A stretch of DNA of 64,000 nt from Cymodocea nodosa (GCA_036874045.1 CM072335.1:27597501-27661500); one strand, 5' to 3'; shown: positions 13,065-27,600, numbered from the stretch's first letter. Numbers and translations: made by a program. The notes: a model not told the origin generated them from the letters alone.

Positions 13065-13392
13065 AAGCAAGTGACACGTACCAATCAAGAACTAATCGAT
13101 TACATTAATGGTTAATGGTGAGCAGATAGTCCGTGCTCTGGAAGGTGACTCGTCACTGGAAGATCTAAACGACGGGATGAGGCCGGGGCACAGCTCGGCC
13201 TTTGGCTCCGGCAGCAGCACCGACTACGACTCAACGCCCGGTTCATGCAAGTCGCAGATGAGGTGGTACCACAAGATGGCCAACGCCAGCGAAGACTTCG
13301 GCAGCAGCGAGTTCGGCGCCACCAGCGTGTTCGCCCCCGACCTCTACTCGCCTTCCACCAGAGACGTCGGCAACTTCTCCAGAGGGAGATGA
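9938..13392 (+). CDS. PERK: PERK-type proline-rich receptor-like protein kinase
   Basis: Plasma-membrane Ser/Thr receptor-like kinase of the proline-rich extensin-like (PERK) family, which couples wall signals to the cytoplasm. Exons: 9938-10454, 10717-11244, 11445-11531, 11642-11712, 11816-11892, 12304-12451, 12606-12767, 13126-13392; every junction is in phase, giving 618 aa. There is no signal peptide, as usual for PERKs. Residues 1 to about 115 are Pro/Ser-rich. One membrane helix lies at about 122-145 ([20 protein letters not shown]). A second Pro-rich stretch follows, then FTYDEL (about 250). The kinase has the Gly loop GQGGFGYV (about 270), VAVK (about 290), [13 protein letters not shown] (384 on), DFG (404-406) and APEYA (430 on). 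All catalytic residues are present, so it should be active. ATG 9938 is the first methionine in frame; upstream in-frame codons have none. A 19-base A run follows the second exon's donor. Which PERK paralogue it is cannot be told. Confidence 0.95.
13024..13064. repeat. (TACA)n/(TA)n microsatellite in last PERK intron
   Basis: A compound run of taca units passes into an uninterrupted ta run, about 60 bp upstream of the last exon's acceptor. Confidence 0.9.
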
Positions 13393-13447
13393 TCAGACCA
13401 GACCAGACCAGACCCCCTTTCCACACCAGATTCCTTCACTAGCGTCT

Positions 13448-13478
<31 letters not shown>

Positions 13479-15682
13479 CGGCGTACTTGATCAGAACTCC
13501 GCCGGCCGGTCACAACCGCATGGCTCCTGTAGTTTAATTTATCCTTTGCGTTGTGATAGATTTCTTTTGGAGTTGATATCTTCGACGACGTCGTTGCCGT
13601 CTGCGCCGCTGCCGTTGTCTGCCTCCCTCTGTTCTTATTATTGCATTTGCATGGACGCTTTGAGGCATGGTTTGTTTAATGGAGATCGAGGTCGCTAAAT
13701 AGGAAGAGGATGGAGTTGTGCTTTCACTGCATTGTCTTCCCCCCCCCCCATTGTTTTGCATTCTCCAGCATACCCATTGTTCTCCGTCGATATTCCTTTC
13801 CAACAAAAAAAAATTATAAATACAAACACTCGTGATATTTTTTTATCATAGTTGTCAACAAATAATAATAATAATAAATTCATTAAGATACAGCTCGTTT
13901 CGTCACGTCATGTCCTCGTTCATGTTAAAAAATATATATTAAAATCAATTTTAGTATATTATATTACATATTCGTAAAAAAAAAATTTATGAATACCTGC
14001 AGGAAAAGACCATTTTTTTCAAATATCTTATTTTCTTTTTAAAATTGATAAAAAATGTATTTATTAAATCTTTTTCTTAATTCAAATGATAGATGCTAGA
14101 TATCTAAATTTCATGAAAAAAGAGTGTATGAAAATATTATATTTCAAAATCAGTTCATAAAGAGATTTATTTAAAAACTTGTAAGTATTTTATGGATAGA
14201 TGTGCGTAAATTTACTTTGATGATATATAAAATATTTCATCTTAAAATCAATTGATAATAAATAAAGGAATTTATCTTATGTTAATCTAAGTTTTATTTT
14301 TATATTTCTTAACGTGAAACTTTCAACAAAGAGAATTATAAGAATCAAGAACTCTTAGATAAGAATATATCCGTTTAAACAAGATAAATGCAAGCAAAAA
14401 CTCTTAGATATATAAGCCAAAAGAAAAGATCGTTGTTGTGCATTCCAATCTTAGTCTTTACAATTTAATAAACTCTGACATCACTTCGATCAACTTATTG
14501 ATTTATCTACTTAATTAAATGTAAGACTGTACGTGGCTTGACTGCTTGAAACTTTTTAAGTCTCTAAACATGCAGATAAATGTAAAATGTTGGCAGTGCA
14601 CATGTCTAAAAATAATTTAATGACAAAATCAATATTTCCTTCACCAGTAAGTTAATGAAATTAGTAGGTATAAGTTAATTATAAGAAGAAAATTAACATT
14701 TGTTCGCAACAAATTAACTAAGTAGTTGGGAGAACAAATTAGGCTAATTGAAAATAGGGATATTAAATTGTAGAATAAAAAAAGACAAGTGTAAGAACAA
14801 AATTGAATAATAATTAATTAAAATTTAAAAGATGAGGTGATCGAGATAATAAGGATAGAAGATAGAATCATAAGAATTAAGCTTGTGATTGGAAATGAGG
14901 TAGTTAACATAATTAGTACAAGTAGATTTAGAGGATTTATTAAACAAAAATATTGAAAAGATTTGAATAATTCAATCTATGATTTATCTAATAATTTCAC
15001 TATATTTTAATAATATGAAAGAAAAAAAGCTAAATTAATTATTAACTAACAAAATTATTCATAGTTTCTCAATATTAGAATATTTAAAACTTATTTATTC
15101 AACTAGAAAGTAATAGAAAAGAAAGTATTGAAAAATTCAAAAAATGATAGAAAAGAAATTTATAGAAAATTATGATATTTGTGCATTGGTTAAAAATTAA
15201 CATAAATGTTCAAAAAGTGACAAAAATTAAAGTAAAATATAAATGTATAACATAAAAATATTTGTAAACACCTTAAATTTACGAAAAAATTAAAAATATT
15301 TACATTCTTTATAAAAATACATTATACATTATGAGGTTAATATAAATTTAATATATTGTAAAAATTTATTATTATTATTTTATTTTTTTAACATACAAAT
15401 TTAACAAATTATATTTCCTTTTATTTTTTTATTTTTTCATTTTTCGTCACTTTTAGATCTTTCAATTTAAAAAAAAATTATTTTTTTACTTTCTCTCGTA
15501 AAACATTCTTTAAAATATAATGATAAAAAGTAACAAATATTTTCCATCAAATACAGATATATCATATTTTTTCGTCACTTTTAATTCGATCACATCTCGC
15601 ACTATTCTTCGTACACCACACTATTATTATACATCCTCGATTCGCCGCTCACGAAACTCCAGAGCCACGTTTCGGCGTCGCC
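13393..15682. other. PERK 3' UTR, AT-rich intergenic DNA, gamma-COP promoter
   Basis: Just after the PERK stop there is a (TA)n run at 13448-13474 and a C run at 13740-13749. From about 13800 to 15500 the sequence is very AT-rich without coding signal. The last about 100 bp before 15683 become GC-richer and would be the gamma-COP leader. No TATA box is claimed. Confidence 0.6.
14228..14335. repeat. Possible solo LTR fragment
   Basis: The order 'cttaaaatcaattgataat ... ttaatctaagttt ... ttcttaacgtgaaactttcaaca' resembles the terminal repeats of the TRIM at 17652-17936 (ctcaaaatcaattagtaat ... gcttaggtttgac ... attaatgtaggatta ... taaca). It looks like a diverged relative. Terminal TG..CA and a target duplication are not clear. 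Confidence 0.35.
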
Positions 15683-18600
15683 ATGGCGCCACAGCTTTTC
15701 GTCAAGAAGGACGACGATCGGAAAGGTCTGTTTCGGTTTCTCCACCCTTGAATCTCCTCCAAACTTTTACACGTATCTTCGACATCAGCCGATTATCGTC
15801 TAGTTCTGAAGCCTTTCAATTCGAATATTGGAATATGGGATGGGGACGGGTGTGGGAGACACGACGAGATCAAGGATTGTTGACAACAGGGTGGTTTGAT
15901 GGGTGTAGGAAGCAGTGTTTCTGAGATTCTCTTGTTTTATTGCGTGCAGCGGATCATTCTCCATTTCTAGGGATGGAGAAGATTGCAGTCCTCCAAGAGG
16001 CCAGGGTGTTTAATGATCCCCACCTGGTTCCCAAGAGATGCGCGCAGGTTCGTAGAGCTCTGTTGTTTCATCTGTATTTTTTATTATTATATGTAGGTTT
16101 CGACACTGGTTTTGTGTTGTGCAGGTTATCGTTAAACTACTGTATTTGCTCAATCATGGGGAGACATTGTCGAAAGTGAGATTTTAAAAAACAAACTTTC
16201 GAGCTTCCTTGCACAATTAGCACTTGGCTTTTTCATCATTGCTGAACAATTTTTTTTTGTGATTTTCTTGGTGATGTTTAGAGTGAGACCACAGAGGTCT
16301 TCTTTGCCGTTACCAAGCTTTTTCAGTCGAAGGATTCAGGATTGAGGAGATTGGTTTATTTAATGATTAAGGAACTTTCACCTTCTGCAGATGAGGTCAG
16401 CTAACAAGACATGTTCTTGCAGTGCAAAAAATATGGTATCTTGTTTTGTTTGTCATTGGTGTTGCTTTGCAATGCTTGAGAGATTGGTTATTAGCTTGTA
16501 AATTGCATTCCATTGGAAGGTCATCATTGTTACAAGCTCGTTGATGAAGGACATGAACAGCAAATCAGACATGTATAGGGCCAATGCTGTTAGGGTTCTT
16601 TCCAGAATTACTGATGGGGCTCTCCTATCTCAAATTGAGAGGTACCTGAGACAAGCTATTGTTGACAAAAACCCTGCAGTTGCCAGTGCTGCTCTTGTTA
16701 GTGGTCTCCACCTATTTCAGGTAATTTCATCTGGACTCCTTCCGTGTGCCATCATGACATGGAATTAGCTGTCTGCTTAACTTCCCGTGCCTCGTGTTCT
16801 TCACTGCAGTCTAATCCTGAAATCGTTAAGAGGTGGAGTAATGAAGTGCAGGAGGCTGTCAGGTCCAGATCTGCATTCGTTCAATTTCATGCACTGGTTC
16901 TTCTTCACCAGGTTTCAATTTTTTTTAAGTTTGTGGCATTTTGTGTTTTGATTCCATAATTGTGTTCTTTTCCCTGTAAAACTATCTTACAAAACCTACA
17001 TATTTTTCTTTAAATAAATACAACATTAAATTTCTACTCCTAACTGACAAGTTGAATTCACAAGGAATGATGGAGCTCTTGCAAAATGTTCCTTATTGTA
17101 CACTTCCGTGTCACTTATTTACCTTTATAATAATATGAAATGGTCTCCATAAAACCCTCTGAGGAGGAGCCTTATTTCATGTATTATCAACTGTTGTTGA
17201 AACTTGAAAGGATTGGAAGGTTATACTATAAGAGAGGGCTTAAATATACAATATAAGTTGTTAGTATTAGATGTTATAATCAAAACATTGACGAAAAAAA
17301 TTATTGGGATTTAAAAATTAGGTGGTGAAATCTAAAAGATGAAAGACTAATGATACTTAAAACTTTTAAAGATATATGGTTAAAATTAAAAAAAATGGGA
17401 ACTTGATGGAGAAGTAAATAAACCATAAAATGAAATGACCACTTCTATTAAAAAGATTGCTAAAGAATTTTTAGGAAAGTTTAGAGGGATATTATCACTT
17501 TAGTAAAGAATTTGGGTGGTGGAATGATGATGTAAAAAAAATAAAAGAAAGAACTGTCGTAAAAAATTTTCATAAATGTATAAATGATTAGACTATTGAA
17601 AAGTATAAGTTTGCAAAAAATAAATATAAGAAAATAATTAGTGAAGTTAAGTGTTAAAATCTCAAAACCAATTAACAATGATAGAACAAAACACTACGTT
17701 ATAAGTTAAATTTGACTACATTTTTATCAATGTGAAACTATTAACTCCAACACTCTTCCACACTTGTGACCTCCTTTCTAATTTACAAATGTTTTACGGT
17801 TACGTGTGTGAATTAAGTTCTGATACCATGTTGAAATTTTATCTCAAAATCAATTAGTAATGAGAGAATGAAATACTACATTATAAAGCTTAGGTTTGAC
17901 CACATTTTTATTAATGTAGGATTACTAACTCTAACATTAAGAAATGCTTATAATAGGTTATATGATAATATGAACACAAAACAAGTAAAAAAGGTATTGT
18001 AAACTTGCTAAGTCAATGTGAACTAGAGATTAGAATTCTAGTAAAAGACCATGTAATTAAAGAAAAATATTTTCTTAAAAATGGTAATGCAATTAAAGAT
18101 AGATGGTGTTGATACTTTAATAAAGTTTTTAATATAACTACCATAGAAAGTTTTTATATGTAAAATTTGCAGTCATATTAACAATAAAAACTATAGTTAT
18201 TTTAGAGTAGTACTTCTTAGGTAAAAAAAAGCCATTAAGAAAATGAAATGTGATAAATTTGTTGGACTTTATAGTATTCCTGTTGAGGTTTGAAAATACA
18301 TGAGTGAAGTTGAGATTAGATGGTTAATTAAACTTTTTAATATAATTTTAAAGGCTAGGAAGATGTCAAATGAATAGTGAAATAGTACATTAATATCTAT
18401 ATTAACCTATAAAATCGTAAGAATTATTATAGTATTAAGTTAATGAGTCATACAATGAAACTTTAAAAAGAGTAATTGAACAAAGATTAAATTATGTAAA
18501 CACTATCATAGAAAATTAATTTTGATTTATGCTTGGTAGATCAATTATTAAAGCTATTTATCCAGTTAAAAATTTTAGACTTAAGAAAAAAACTTCCATA

Positions 18601-21600
18601 TAATGTGCATTCATTTTAGTAAAAGCTTATAATAAACTACTTGGGCATATTACCAAATATATGTATGATAAAGTTCTATCTAGAAGGTGTTTATACACCT
18701 AAAAAGTGATGGAAAGGAAAGTCAGGGAACTCATGGGAAATGGAAAATAAAATACTTTCCTACTACCTACATGTTTGTAAGAAAATGATGGAATTTAAAA
18801 TTTAAGTGTGTTTTTAACATACTGTTACAAAGTGTAAGACCACTGCAGGTATGGTAGGATCAAAGCCTTGATTGATGGTGTGTTAACTATTGCAATGTTC
18901 CTTTTTTCACACTTTGACTAGTAGAGGCCGACAGATTTTCAGGTGTATTGGTGATGCATAATGGCTCAAGCTGTTTCCTACCCACCTCTATAGTTTTATT
19001 AGACTAGTCATATCACATGTGACTGGTGTATATAGGGTAAACAGTTTTATCATATCATACTCTGGCCCTTGCTTTTAAAGCTAGTTGGCAATTGAGTCTT
19101 TAGTGACATATATGCATTATTTTCTATTTTTCTACTGCTCTCTTTGCACACACAATGGTCGTGGATGACATGTGAACAAATATTGCTTAACCTAGGAGAG
19201 CCATCTTGTAGTGAAAGTTTTGGTGTGACTTTCAATCATTATCTTCAAGTGGTGTTTCACTGCATGTTTTATTAAGTCAGGCATAAATAAAAATTTTATT
19301 GAAATATCTCTTCAATAAAAAATTGCAGATAAGACAAGGTGATCGGCATGCTGCAAGTAAGCTTGTGAATAGCTTGACAAGGGGTACTGTGTGCTCGCCA
19401 TTGGCTCACTGCCTTTTGGTTCGATATTCAAGTCAGGTATTTCATCTTTTACTTCTGCAACTCTAGTGGCAGCTCAAATAGTTTGCCATATATTACATGA
19501 TTTACATGTCAATGTTATTTGTACATTACCAACATTTTCCAGATGATACAAGACTCAAGGATCAACACTCAAACAGGATATCACAGTTTTTATGGCTTCT
19601 TAGAGGCTTGCCTTCACCATAAAACAGAGATGGTTATCCTTGAAGCTGCTAGAGTAATAACAGAGCTGAATTGCGTAACCAATCAAGAACTAAAACCTGC
19701 CATTACTGCTTTGCAACTGTTTTTGAATTCTTCCAAGCCAGTGTTCAGGTTTGCTGCTGTTCGCACTTTAAACAAGGTATCTATTCAACTTTTTAAATTG
19801 AAATTTTCTTCTCTGTTCTCTTCAAATATCATACAGTAGTTTGATGCAAATATACTATAAGCTACATAATTGAACATGCATAACTATACCAAAATGTAAT
19901 TTGTGTGTCATATGGATTCCATCAGGAACAGAAAGGGTGCATTACCTGTTTTGTTTGTGTCTATTGCCATTTTGTCAATCTATAAGGTGGAAGTTGCATA
20001 CTGAATAGCAAGCATGCAAGATTTGGATATTGATAGATGGATGTGAACACCAGTGAGAACACCAAAGAAGCCTGGATCTTTGTGGAGGATCAGGCTCACG
20101 ATAACATGCAGCAGTTGATGCATCTTTCAGATGATAGAATCTGGCTAGTGGCTACAACGGATATAATGTTTCTTATATGAAACAAGGGCAACAACCAAAA
20201 CATAATGAAATGGCCTTAGTAAAAACAACAATTATTAATAAAATATACAGTAATCTGTTATTTCCTCTTTGAAAAGCTTCTCTCATTCCTAAGTTTGTAT
20301 GGTGATAAAATATTTCCTGTGGCCTTGGATCCTTTTAGCTGTTTCATTGGTCAGCAAGACTTTCTTTTAACCTTAAAGCAATAAACAACCAAAGGATGTT
20401 TAGGTGCTTGTTGAAGTTTTGGAGTAATTTACTTCCTTGTTCTGCAATGGTTCCATTAAAGAAAGAAAACAACAGAGAAATAACAGCTGGTGACAGATTT
20501 TTTGTTGTCTTTATGTTTTCTAGTTAACAGAAAAAGCTACTCTTTTCCTTACTGAATATATCATTTAAGAGCAGGTGAGTATTCAATAATCCATTTATAA
20601 TTGTGTGCAGGTCTCGATAACACGCCCTTTTGCATGCACAAATTGTAATATTGACATTGAAATTTTAATTTCTGATCAAAATAGGAGCATTGCTACTCTT
20701 GCTATCACTACATTGTTGAAGATGGCCAATGAATCAAGTGTTGATCGCTTGATGAAGCAGCTAACCAATTTTATGTCAGATATTGCTGATGAGTTCAAGG
20801 TGGTTGTTGTGGAAGCTATCCAGTCATTGTGCCTAAAATTTCCTCTTAAATATCTCTCCTTGTAAGAAATCAGATATATGCCAATTTTTTTAATCAATAC
20901 ATTTAATAGGTAATCATTTTACCTTTGTGGAAATTTTGTCTAGGATGAACTTTTTAAGCAACATTCTTAGAGAAAAAGGAAGTTTTGAATACAAAAAAGC
21001 AATTGTTGATTCCATTGTAATCCTCATCAGAGAAATCCCAGATGCAAAGGAAAGTGGATTATTACATTTATGTGAGTTTGTTGAGGATTGTGAATTCACG
21101 TATCTCTCTACTCAGGTAATCCTATATCTTGTGATTGTCATTTTCCTTACGTCTTGAAACATAATTTCTATATTTTGCTGGAATTTTGCAAGTCATCTAG
21201 TAAACTTCGACTCTCAGTTTCTGTTCTATGAAGCCAATAAAGTTAAAGAATGGCAAGATATGTTAGCCGATTTTTCAAGTTTACATGGCTGTGATGAAAG
21301 AATAGAGTAAATTTGTACATATTCATTAAGTTAAAAAGAGAACTGTCCTTTTACATAGACATGTATTATTATATTTATTATACAGAGTGATTTCAATGGA
21401 TTGGAATAGAGTGCAATATCAAAATATAATATTTTATGACAAACTTTTATAAGGAACATGTTGATAATGAGATAAATAATTATCATCACTATTATTATGT
21501 AGTATGTAGTACAATATCAATAATAGTCTGAACCACAATCTCAGTATGTGGGGTTGGTCACATGAATTTTTTTCTTCGAAGTATTTTTATTTAATATCAA

Positions 21601-24600
21601 ATCTTCTATTAAATTACATAAATTTAAATTTTTTCTTGCAATTTTTAATGAAGGAGTTTTCAGTCTATCTTTACTTTTTCTAATTTCCTCTACACTAATT
21701 GGTGTATTCTTTGGCCTCTTGAGGATATGACTAAACCACATGAGCTTATTTTCTTTTATCTTATCTTCAAATTTTATTCTATACTTAATGAAATCATTTT
21801 TTAGCTTATCCTTTATTGGTATTATCATCCATTTAAATATACAGATCTCAACAACACTAACTTTTTACATTATACATGCTTTATAACCCAATATTTTGAG
21901 TCATACAGTATAGTTGGGTAAATAGTGGTTTTATAAAATTACTATTATATAGTAAATAATATTAATTTTAAATAATAAATAATTATTTTATAGTAATTAA
22001 TATTTAATAATAATTTGAATAATTATAGAGAAACCACAAAATAATAAATTATAGTATTATTTATTTGATATTACTCATGATAATAATAATAGTTAGCATT
22101 ATTGTTAAGTGAAAAATGTACAAATTGTGTGTTAGAAGTATTTTATATTAATAAACAATAAATTCAAAAAACAGTAAGATTATTTTTCAGCTTAATTTTA
22201 AGGTTTGAATTTTCCCTTACGATATATGTATATGCACATTTCACAATATATAATTTAAAATGAGAAATAAAATATAAAACATAATAGCTTTTATCATGAG
22301 ATGAAAAATAGTTTAATTTAGGGGATTTGAAAGGTGGAGTTTAAAATTATTAATATACTCATGTTAGAAAAAGTTGTTGGTTTGTTAGCTGAGTGGCTCT
22401 CATGTGGGCAGTTAGACCTTGGTTTCAATCTTGCAAGTTCAACAAACTTTTTGGACGGAACTCTCGCTCACCAAACTTGAAATTGCAGCTCTTTGGTATT
22501 CTAATTTGTCAGTTGGGTCCAATATTGTAACCACCCTCCACTTTTGTCTTATATAATTTTATAAATTGATAAAATAAGAATCATCATCCATTACTATAAA
22601 TTATTATATTTTATTATGAATATGTGAAATAAATTTTGATATAATAATATATATTTAGTTATTATATTTAATAATATTATTATGTTAGATAATGTAAATA
22701 TTCATAATCATATTATTACTATTTTATTTATTAATAATCTTATTTACTTATTAATTATTGATGAAATGTTAAAATTAATAATTTATATTATATTTATTAT
22801 TACTCATTATTTTTAACCATTTCAGTTATTTATTATTTTGTTCAAGACTTTGTCACTTTATGGAAGAATGTGATGATATTGATATATTTTGTAAAAATAG
22901 GTTGAAAACAATTTTTCTTGATATCTCCATTGTTAAAAATCAGTTGAAAAATATTTTAGTTACAAACGTAGATTAAATGGGCTAGGAAATTATCATTTCA
23001 TTTCTATACTCAATATATGCCAAATAATGAAATGGAAACTAGGGGTGTGCATAGTTTGGTTCGGTTTGATTTTTTCTTGAAGTATAAACCAAATTATATG
23101 TATTAGTTAATTTAATATCCAAATCGAATCAAACTAATTATCTTGGTTGAACCAAACCATTCCAACCTAAGTAATGTTCGTTTTGGTTTGATTTAATTTA
23201 CAATTCACAACTTAATAAATGAAAATTACTAGGAAAATCATACATGAATCCAAATTTAAACTTCAGTTACATAATAATAATCATAGCGACAAGAATATAG
23301 CATATGATTAATGATAATATGATATGTATTAATTAAAAATTTTAAATATATTTACATTGTTTCAATCAACTTAGACCTCAAACTACGAATTGAACCAATC
23401 ATCTTAGTTTAAAAAATGGAACCAAACCAAACGATTATTTACATTGGAACCAAAACAAACCATTAAAATATGGTTTGGTTTGGCTCAGTTCTTCAGTTTG
23501 AATTGAACCATATACATCCCTAGAAATAACAATTCCATGTAGTCTATCAAGCACAAGTATGGAATACAGTTATTCTATTTCATTTCATTTTGTTTTCACT
23601 ACAATGTTTGTGGAGTTTATTCTATTCTAATGTAATTCCATTCCATTGTACCTAATGCAACATTGGTGTAGTTCCACCACTGCTTGCTAATGTAGCATTT
23701 GAAGAGGGACTGATTTTGCACACTATGCAGCCTTACGTTCATAACTGGAGAGACTATTTCTTAAGATCAGAACATGTACCTCCAAGTTATAATGCAACAG
23801 CATTAATTCTTTGTTGATTTTGTTTATTGTATGGTAAAATTATCTTTTGTGGTTGTAGATTCTTCATTTTCTTGGGAATGAAGGACCCAATACTTCAGAC
23901 CCCAGTAATTATATCCGCTACATATATAATCGTGTGATCTTAGAAAATGCTACTGTTCGAGCAAGTGCTGTGAGTACCTTAGCAAAGTTTGCCGCATTAG
24001 TTGATTCTCTGAAGGTGTGTCCTTTATCATCTTTTCTACCTAGTTGATGCCTTCTGCTATTGTGCTGATTGTTGTTGTATGATATTTTTCACAGCCTCGT
24101 ATTTTTGTTCTACTGAGGCGTTGCCTATTTGACATTGATGATGAGGTGAGTTTTTTTGTTACCTGCTTTTTCCCTGACACAGATTCACATCATAGTTCTG
24201 ATGTGCAAGGCATGCAACTATGCATCATATTATATATTGGTATTATTGTCATCAGTGGACTGCAAGAGTATCCACATCTAACCAGCAGCTTTTTCATAAT
24301 TCCATTTTCTTGTTGCTTTTTGACTTGCTTTTAAGATAAATTTTCTATAATTTTATTAATAAATTATAAGGGCGGATTGCATAAGTCAAGGAACAGTGTG
24401 TTTGCTACTTTTTCTTCGCTTCCTTGTGCTACCTGGATTCAATCCGATCCACACACTAATACCCTGGTCTGGTAGCCCCCCTTGTGTCATCAGCTTTCAG
24501 AGTGTAAGCTAAAGGTGCAAAGCTAAGGCATCAAACAAAAAACCAGCCTTACATATTCATACGAAAATGAGTTAATTAGGGCAATGCATGCTAAATCAAT

Positions 24601-27600
24601 GTTGCAATTGGAGACACCAAGAGAGGATGCATGATGGCAGTGAGTTAAAAAGATTTCACTTAAAATTTTCCATGTTGCAAGTTACAAAAAGCTTGTGGCC
24701 ACATTGAATAGAAACCAAACATAATTGCTAAATAAACATCATTGCATGTACATAAACTTCATCAAATATTCACTATTATGTAATGCATAGGAGATGTGGA
24801 TTGATCTCATATATGAAGTCTTTCCTTACAAACTTGAGGCTGAAGATCCTTATAAAAGGACACTCATAGAATGCTTATGGTAATGTTGGATGATGGTCCT
24901 ATTTCATAGGTTGTCATTTAATCTAGTTGGTTACTTCGATGTGGAGCCATGTTTTTTATAGTTATGATGGTGCCACAATGCACCATGATCTTGAGGAAAG
25001 GCATCTAGACCCTTGGATAGTTTTTTTTTCCTGAAAATTGACACTTTATAACCATCTCAGTGTCAGACAACACTTAGGTGGTTATAAAAAGTCAGTTTTT
25101 ACATGTATTTCGGATTTCTTAAATATGCTTATTAATATATTAGTCCAATAACAGGTTGATACATAAATTTCTAAAATTGGATATAACAACTTGAATTCTT
25201 AATTATCCTCCAAAGCAATAACAATTTCAACGATAGTAATAAATTAAATATTTGATAAGAAATAGAAATAACTATGAAAAAGTAAATCATAGTCATCATT
25301 GATAATCTAGGTGCCTTGACCCCAGATTGCACCATGAGCTGGGTTCCATAATAACTATGTTTCAAATGTTGCACATTCAAATAATGGCCTATTATTGGTG
25401 GTAATGGCGAAGTTCATTGTTGAATCTGTAGTAGATGATCATCAGCACTTTCGTATTCCTTCCCATTTCAGCACCATCATGTTAAAGGAGAGGAACACTG
25501 ACGTTGATGATGTCAAATCACAACTGTGCACCACCTTGAAAGGAGAGGGAGATGAGTAGAATCCAGAAAAAGATGTCATTAACCATTTGATGTAGGGGCA
25601 TTTTTGAAACCGAAATAACCCTTAATAGGTTGGGCAATTGTTATCGTTGGGATGACATATTATCACCATATGGGCACTTGCTCCATATTCTCTATTTCTT
25701 TAGACTTTAATGTAACAATTATTTCTTCTGTCAAGAAATATAACTTGTTGAGATGTTTTTTATCTGATTTTAGTTTCTTTATGTACATTAATTTCTTTTT
25801 CATCTTTGCGTACAAGCATATGCATATTCTCTAGTGTAATTGGCTCATTCAGTTCATTTTTCTCATTTGGTCTATGACTCTATTCTTTTGTTAACTAAGG
25901 TTCGTGATCGAGCCACACTTTACTTGAACACGCTTGGAGGTGATGGAGTTGTTGGAAATAACAATGATTTGAAAGAGTTTCTTTTTGGTTCATTGGATGC
26001 CCCTCTTGTCAATCTTGAAGCCAGTTTGCGGAATTATGTATGTGCCTTTTTACTAGTATGTGCTGATTCTTGATACCATAAAGTATACCATGTCACCTTC
26101 TCCATTATAGCAGATGCCATCTGAGGAATCATTTGACATTTATTCTGTGCCAAAAGAAGTTAAAACTCAGCCTCTCACTGAGAAGAAAGCCCAAAGTGAA
26201 AGAGCAACTGGTTTTTGTACACCGTCTACTGCTTCCACCTCACCTATTAGTTCATACGAAAGGCTTCTTTCTACCATTCCTGAATTTTCTAGATTCGGGA
26301 AACTCTTCAAGGTCTTGAGAGTTCTATTAGTTTAAGCTTGAACATATTGAAGTTCTGTTATTAATTTTATTCTCCTATTTCTAAATATTCCAGATTTAGA
26401 AAAATCTTCAAGGTCTTAAAAGTTCTGTTAATTTGAGCTTGAACTTGCTGATTTTTATTATTAATTTTGTCCTCGTTTCATTGTATATTTCAGTCGTCTG
26501 CTCCCGTAGAGTTGACAGAAGCTGAAACAGAATATTCAGTTAATGTTGTCAAGCACATTTACCCTGGACATGTTGTATTTCAATACAACTGCACAAACAC
26601 AGTTCCCGAGCAGCTACTTGAAGATGTAAACTTTTTGTTTGTAATCTCTCAGTGATAGCTGTTTTTGTAGGTTTAGTAATGTCTTCTATCTGTTTTAATG
26701 TTCTAGGTCTCTGCTGTTTTTGACTCATCTGAAGCAGAGGAATTTTCCGAAGTCGTATCAAAGCCTTTGAGATTCTTGCCTTATGATTTGCCAGGACAAA
26801 TTTTTGTTGCATTTGAAAAACCTCACGGTGTCCCCGCAACTGGAAAATTTTCGAATATTTTGAAGTTCATAGTAAAAGTGGTATATACATTATATATATT
26901 TATAGCTTGAGTATACACCCTATTATGTTCTCAAATTTTCCTTTTGTTACTTATTGCTTTAATTTATTTGCTCATAATAAAATATTGGGATGAAGAAACA
27001 ACCATACCTTCTTAAAAAAATGCTTCGATGCTCTCAGAACAACTTTTGTAATTGTATCAGAACTTTCTTAAGTTAGCCAGCTGATATTGGTTAAATAATT
27101 TTTATCATGGTGAAATATGATTGTTTTGTAATAAAGCTTAATCTCAGAAATTCATAATGGCATGAATTTTCAAGAATTTCCAAGCTGACATCTTGTCAGT
27201 TAAGTTTTCATAGGTATGCTATCTGGCTAATCATGAACAATATTAATTTACGATTTTGGTACCATATGGTTCAATGCTCAAGTAAACTTGGTGCCATGTT
27301 ACATGTTCTTTATCGACTTCTGTTACTATCAGGTTGACACGTCTACTGGAGAAGCAGGTGAGGAAGTTGAAGATGAGTACCAGCTGGAAGACATTGTAGT
27401 CTCTGCTGCAGATTATATGCATGAGGTTGTGATTGCCAATTTCATGAATGCTTGGCATGCTTTAGGCAAGGATTGTGAGCGGGTTGATGAATATAGTCTT
27501 GGTGTGAAGAAGAGCTTAAAAGAGGCTGTCAATGCAGTCATTGATACTCTTGGCATGGCACCTTGTGAGGTTGGTTTTCAAAAATAGATGCAAACTGTTT

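Noticed and set aside
22371..22450. tRNA gene
   Set aside because: A- and B-box-like motifs are present but no acceptor or anticodon stem can be formed, so a SINE is more likely.
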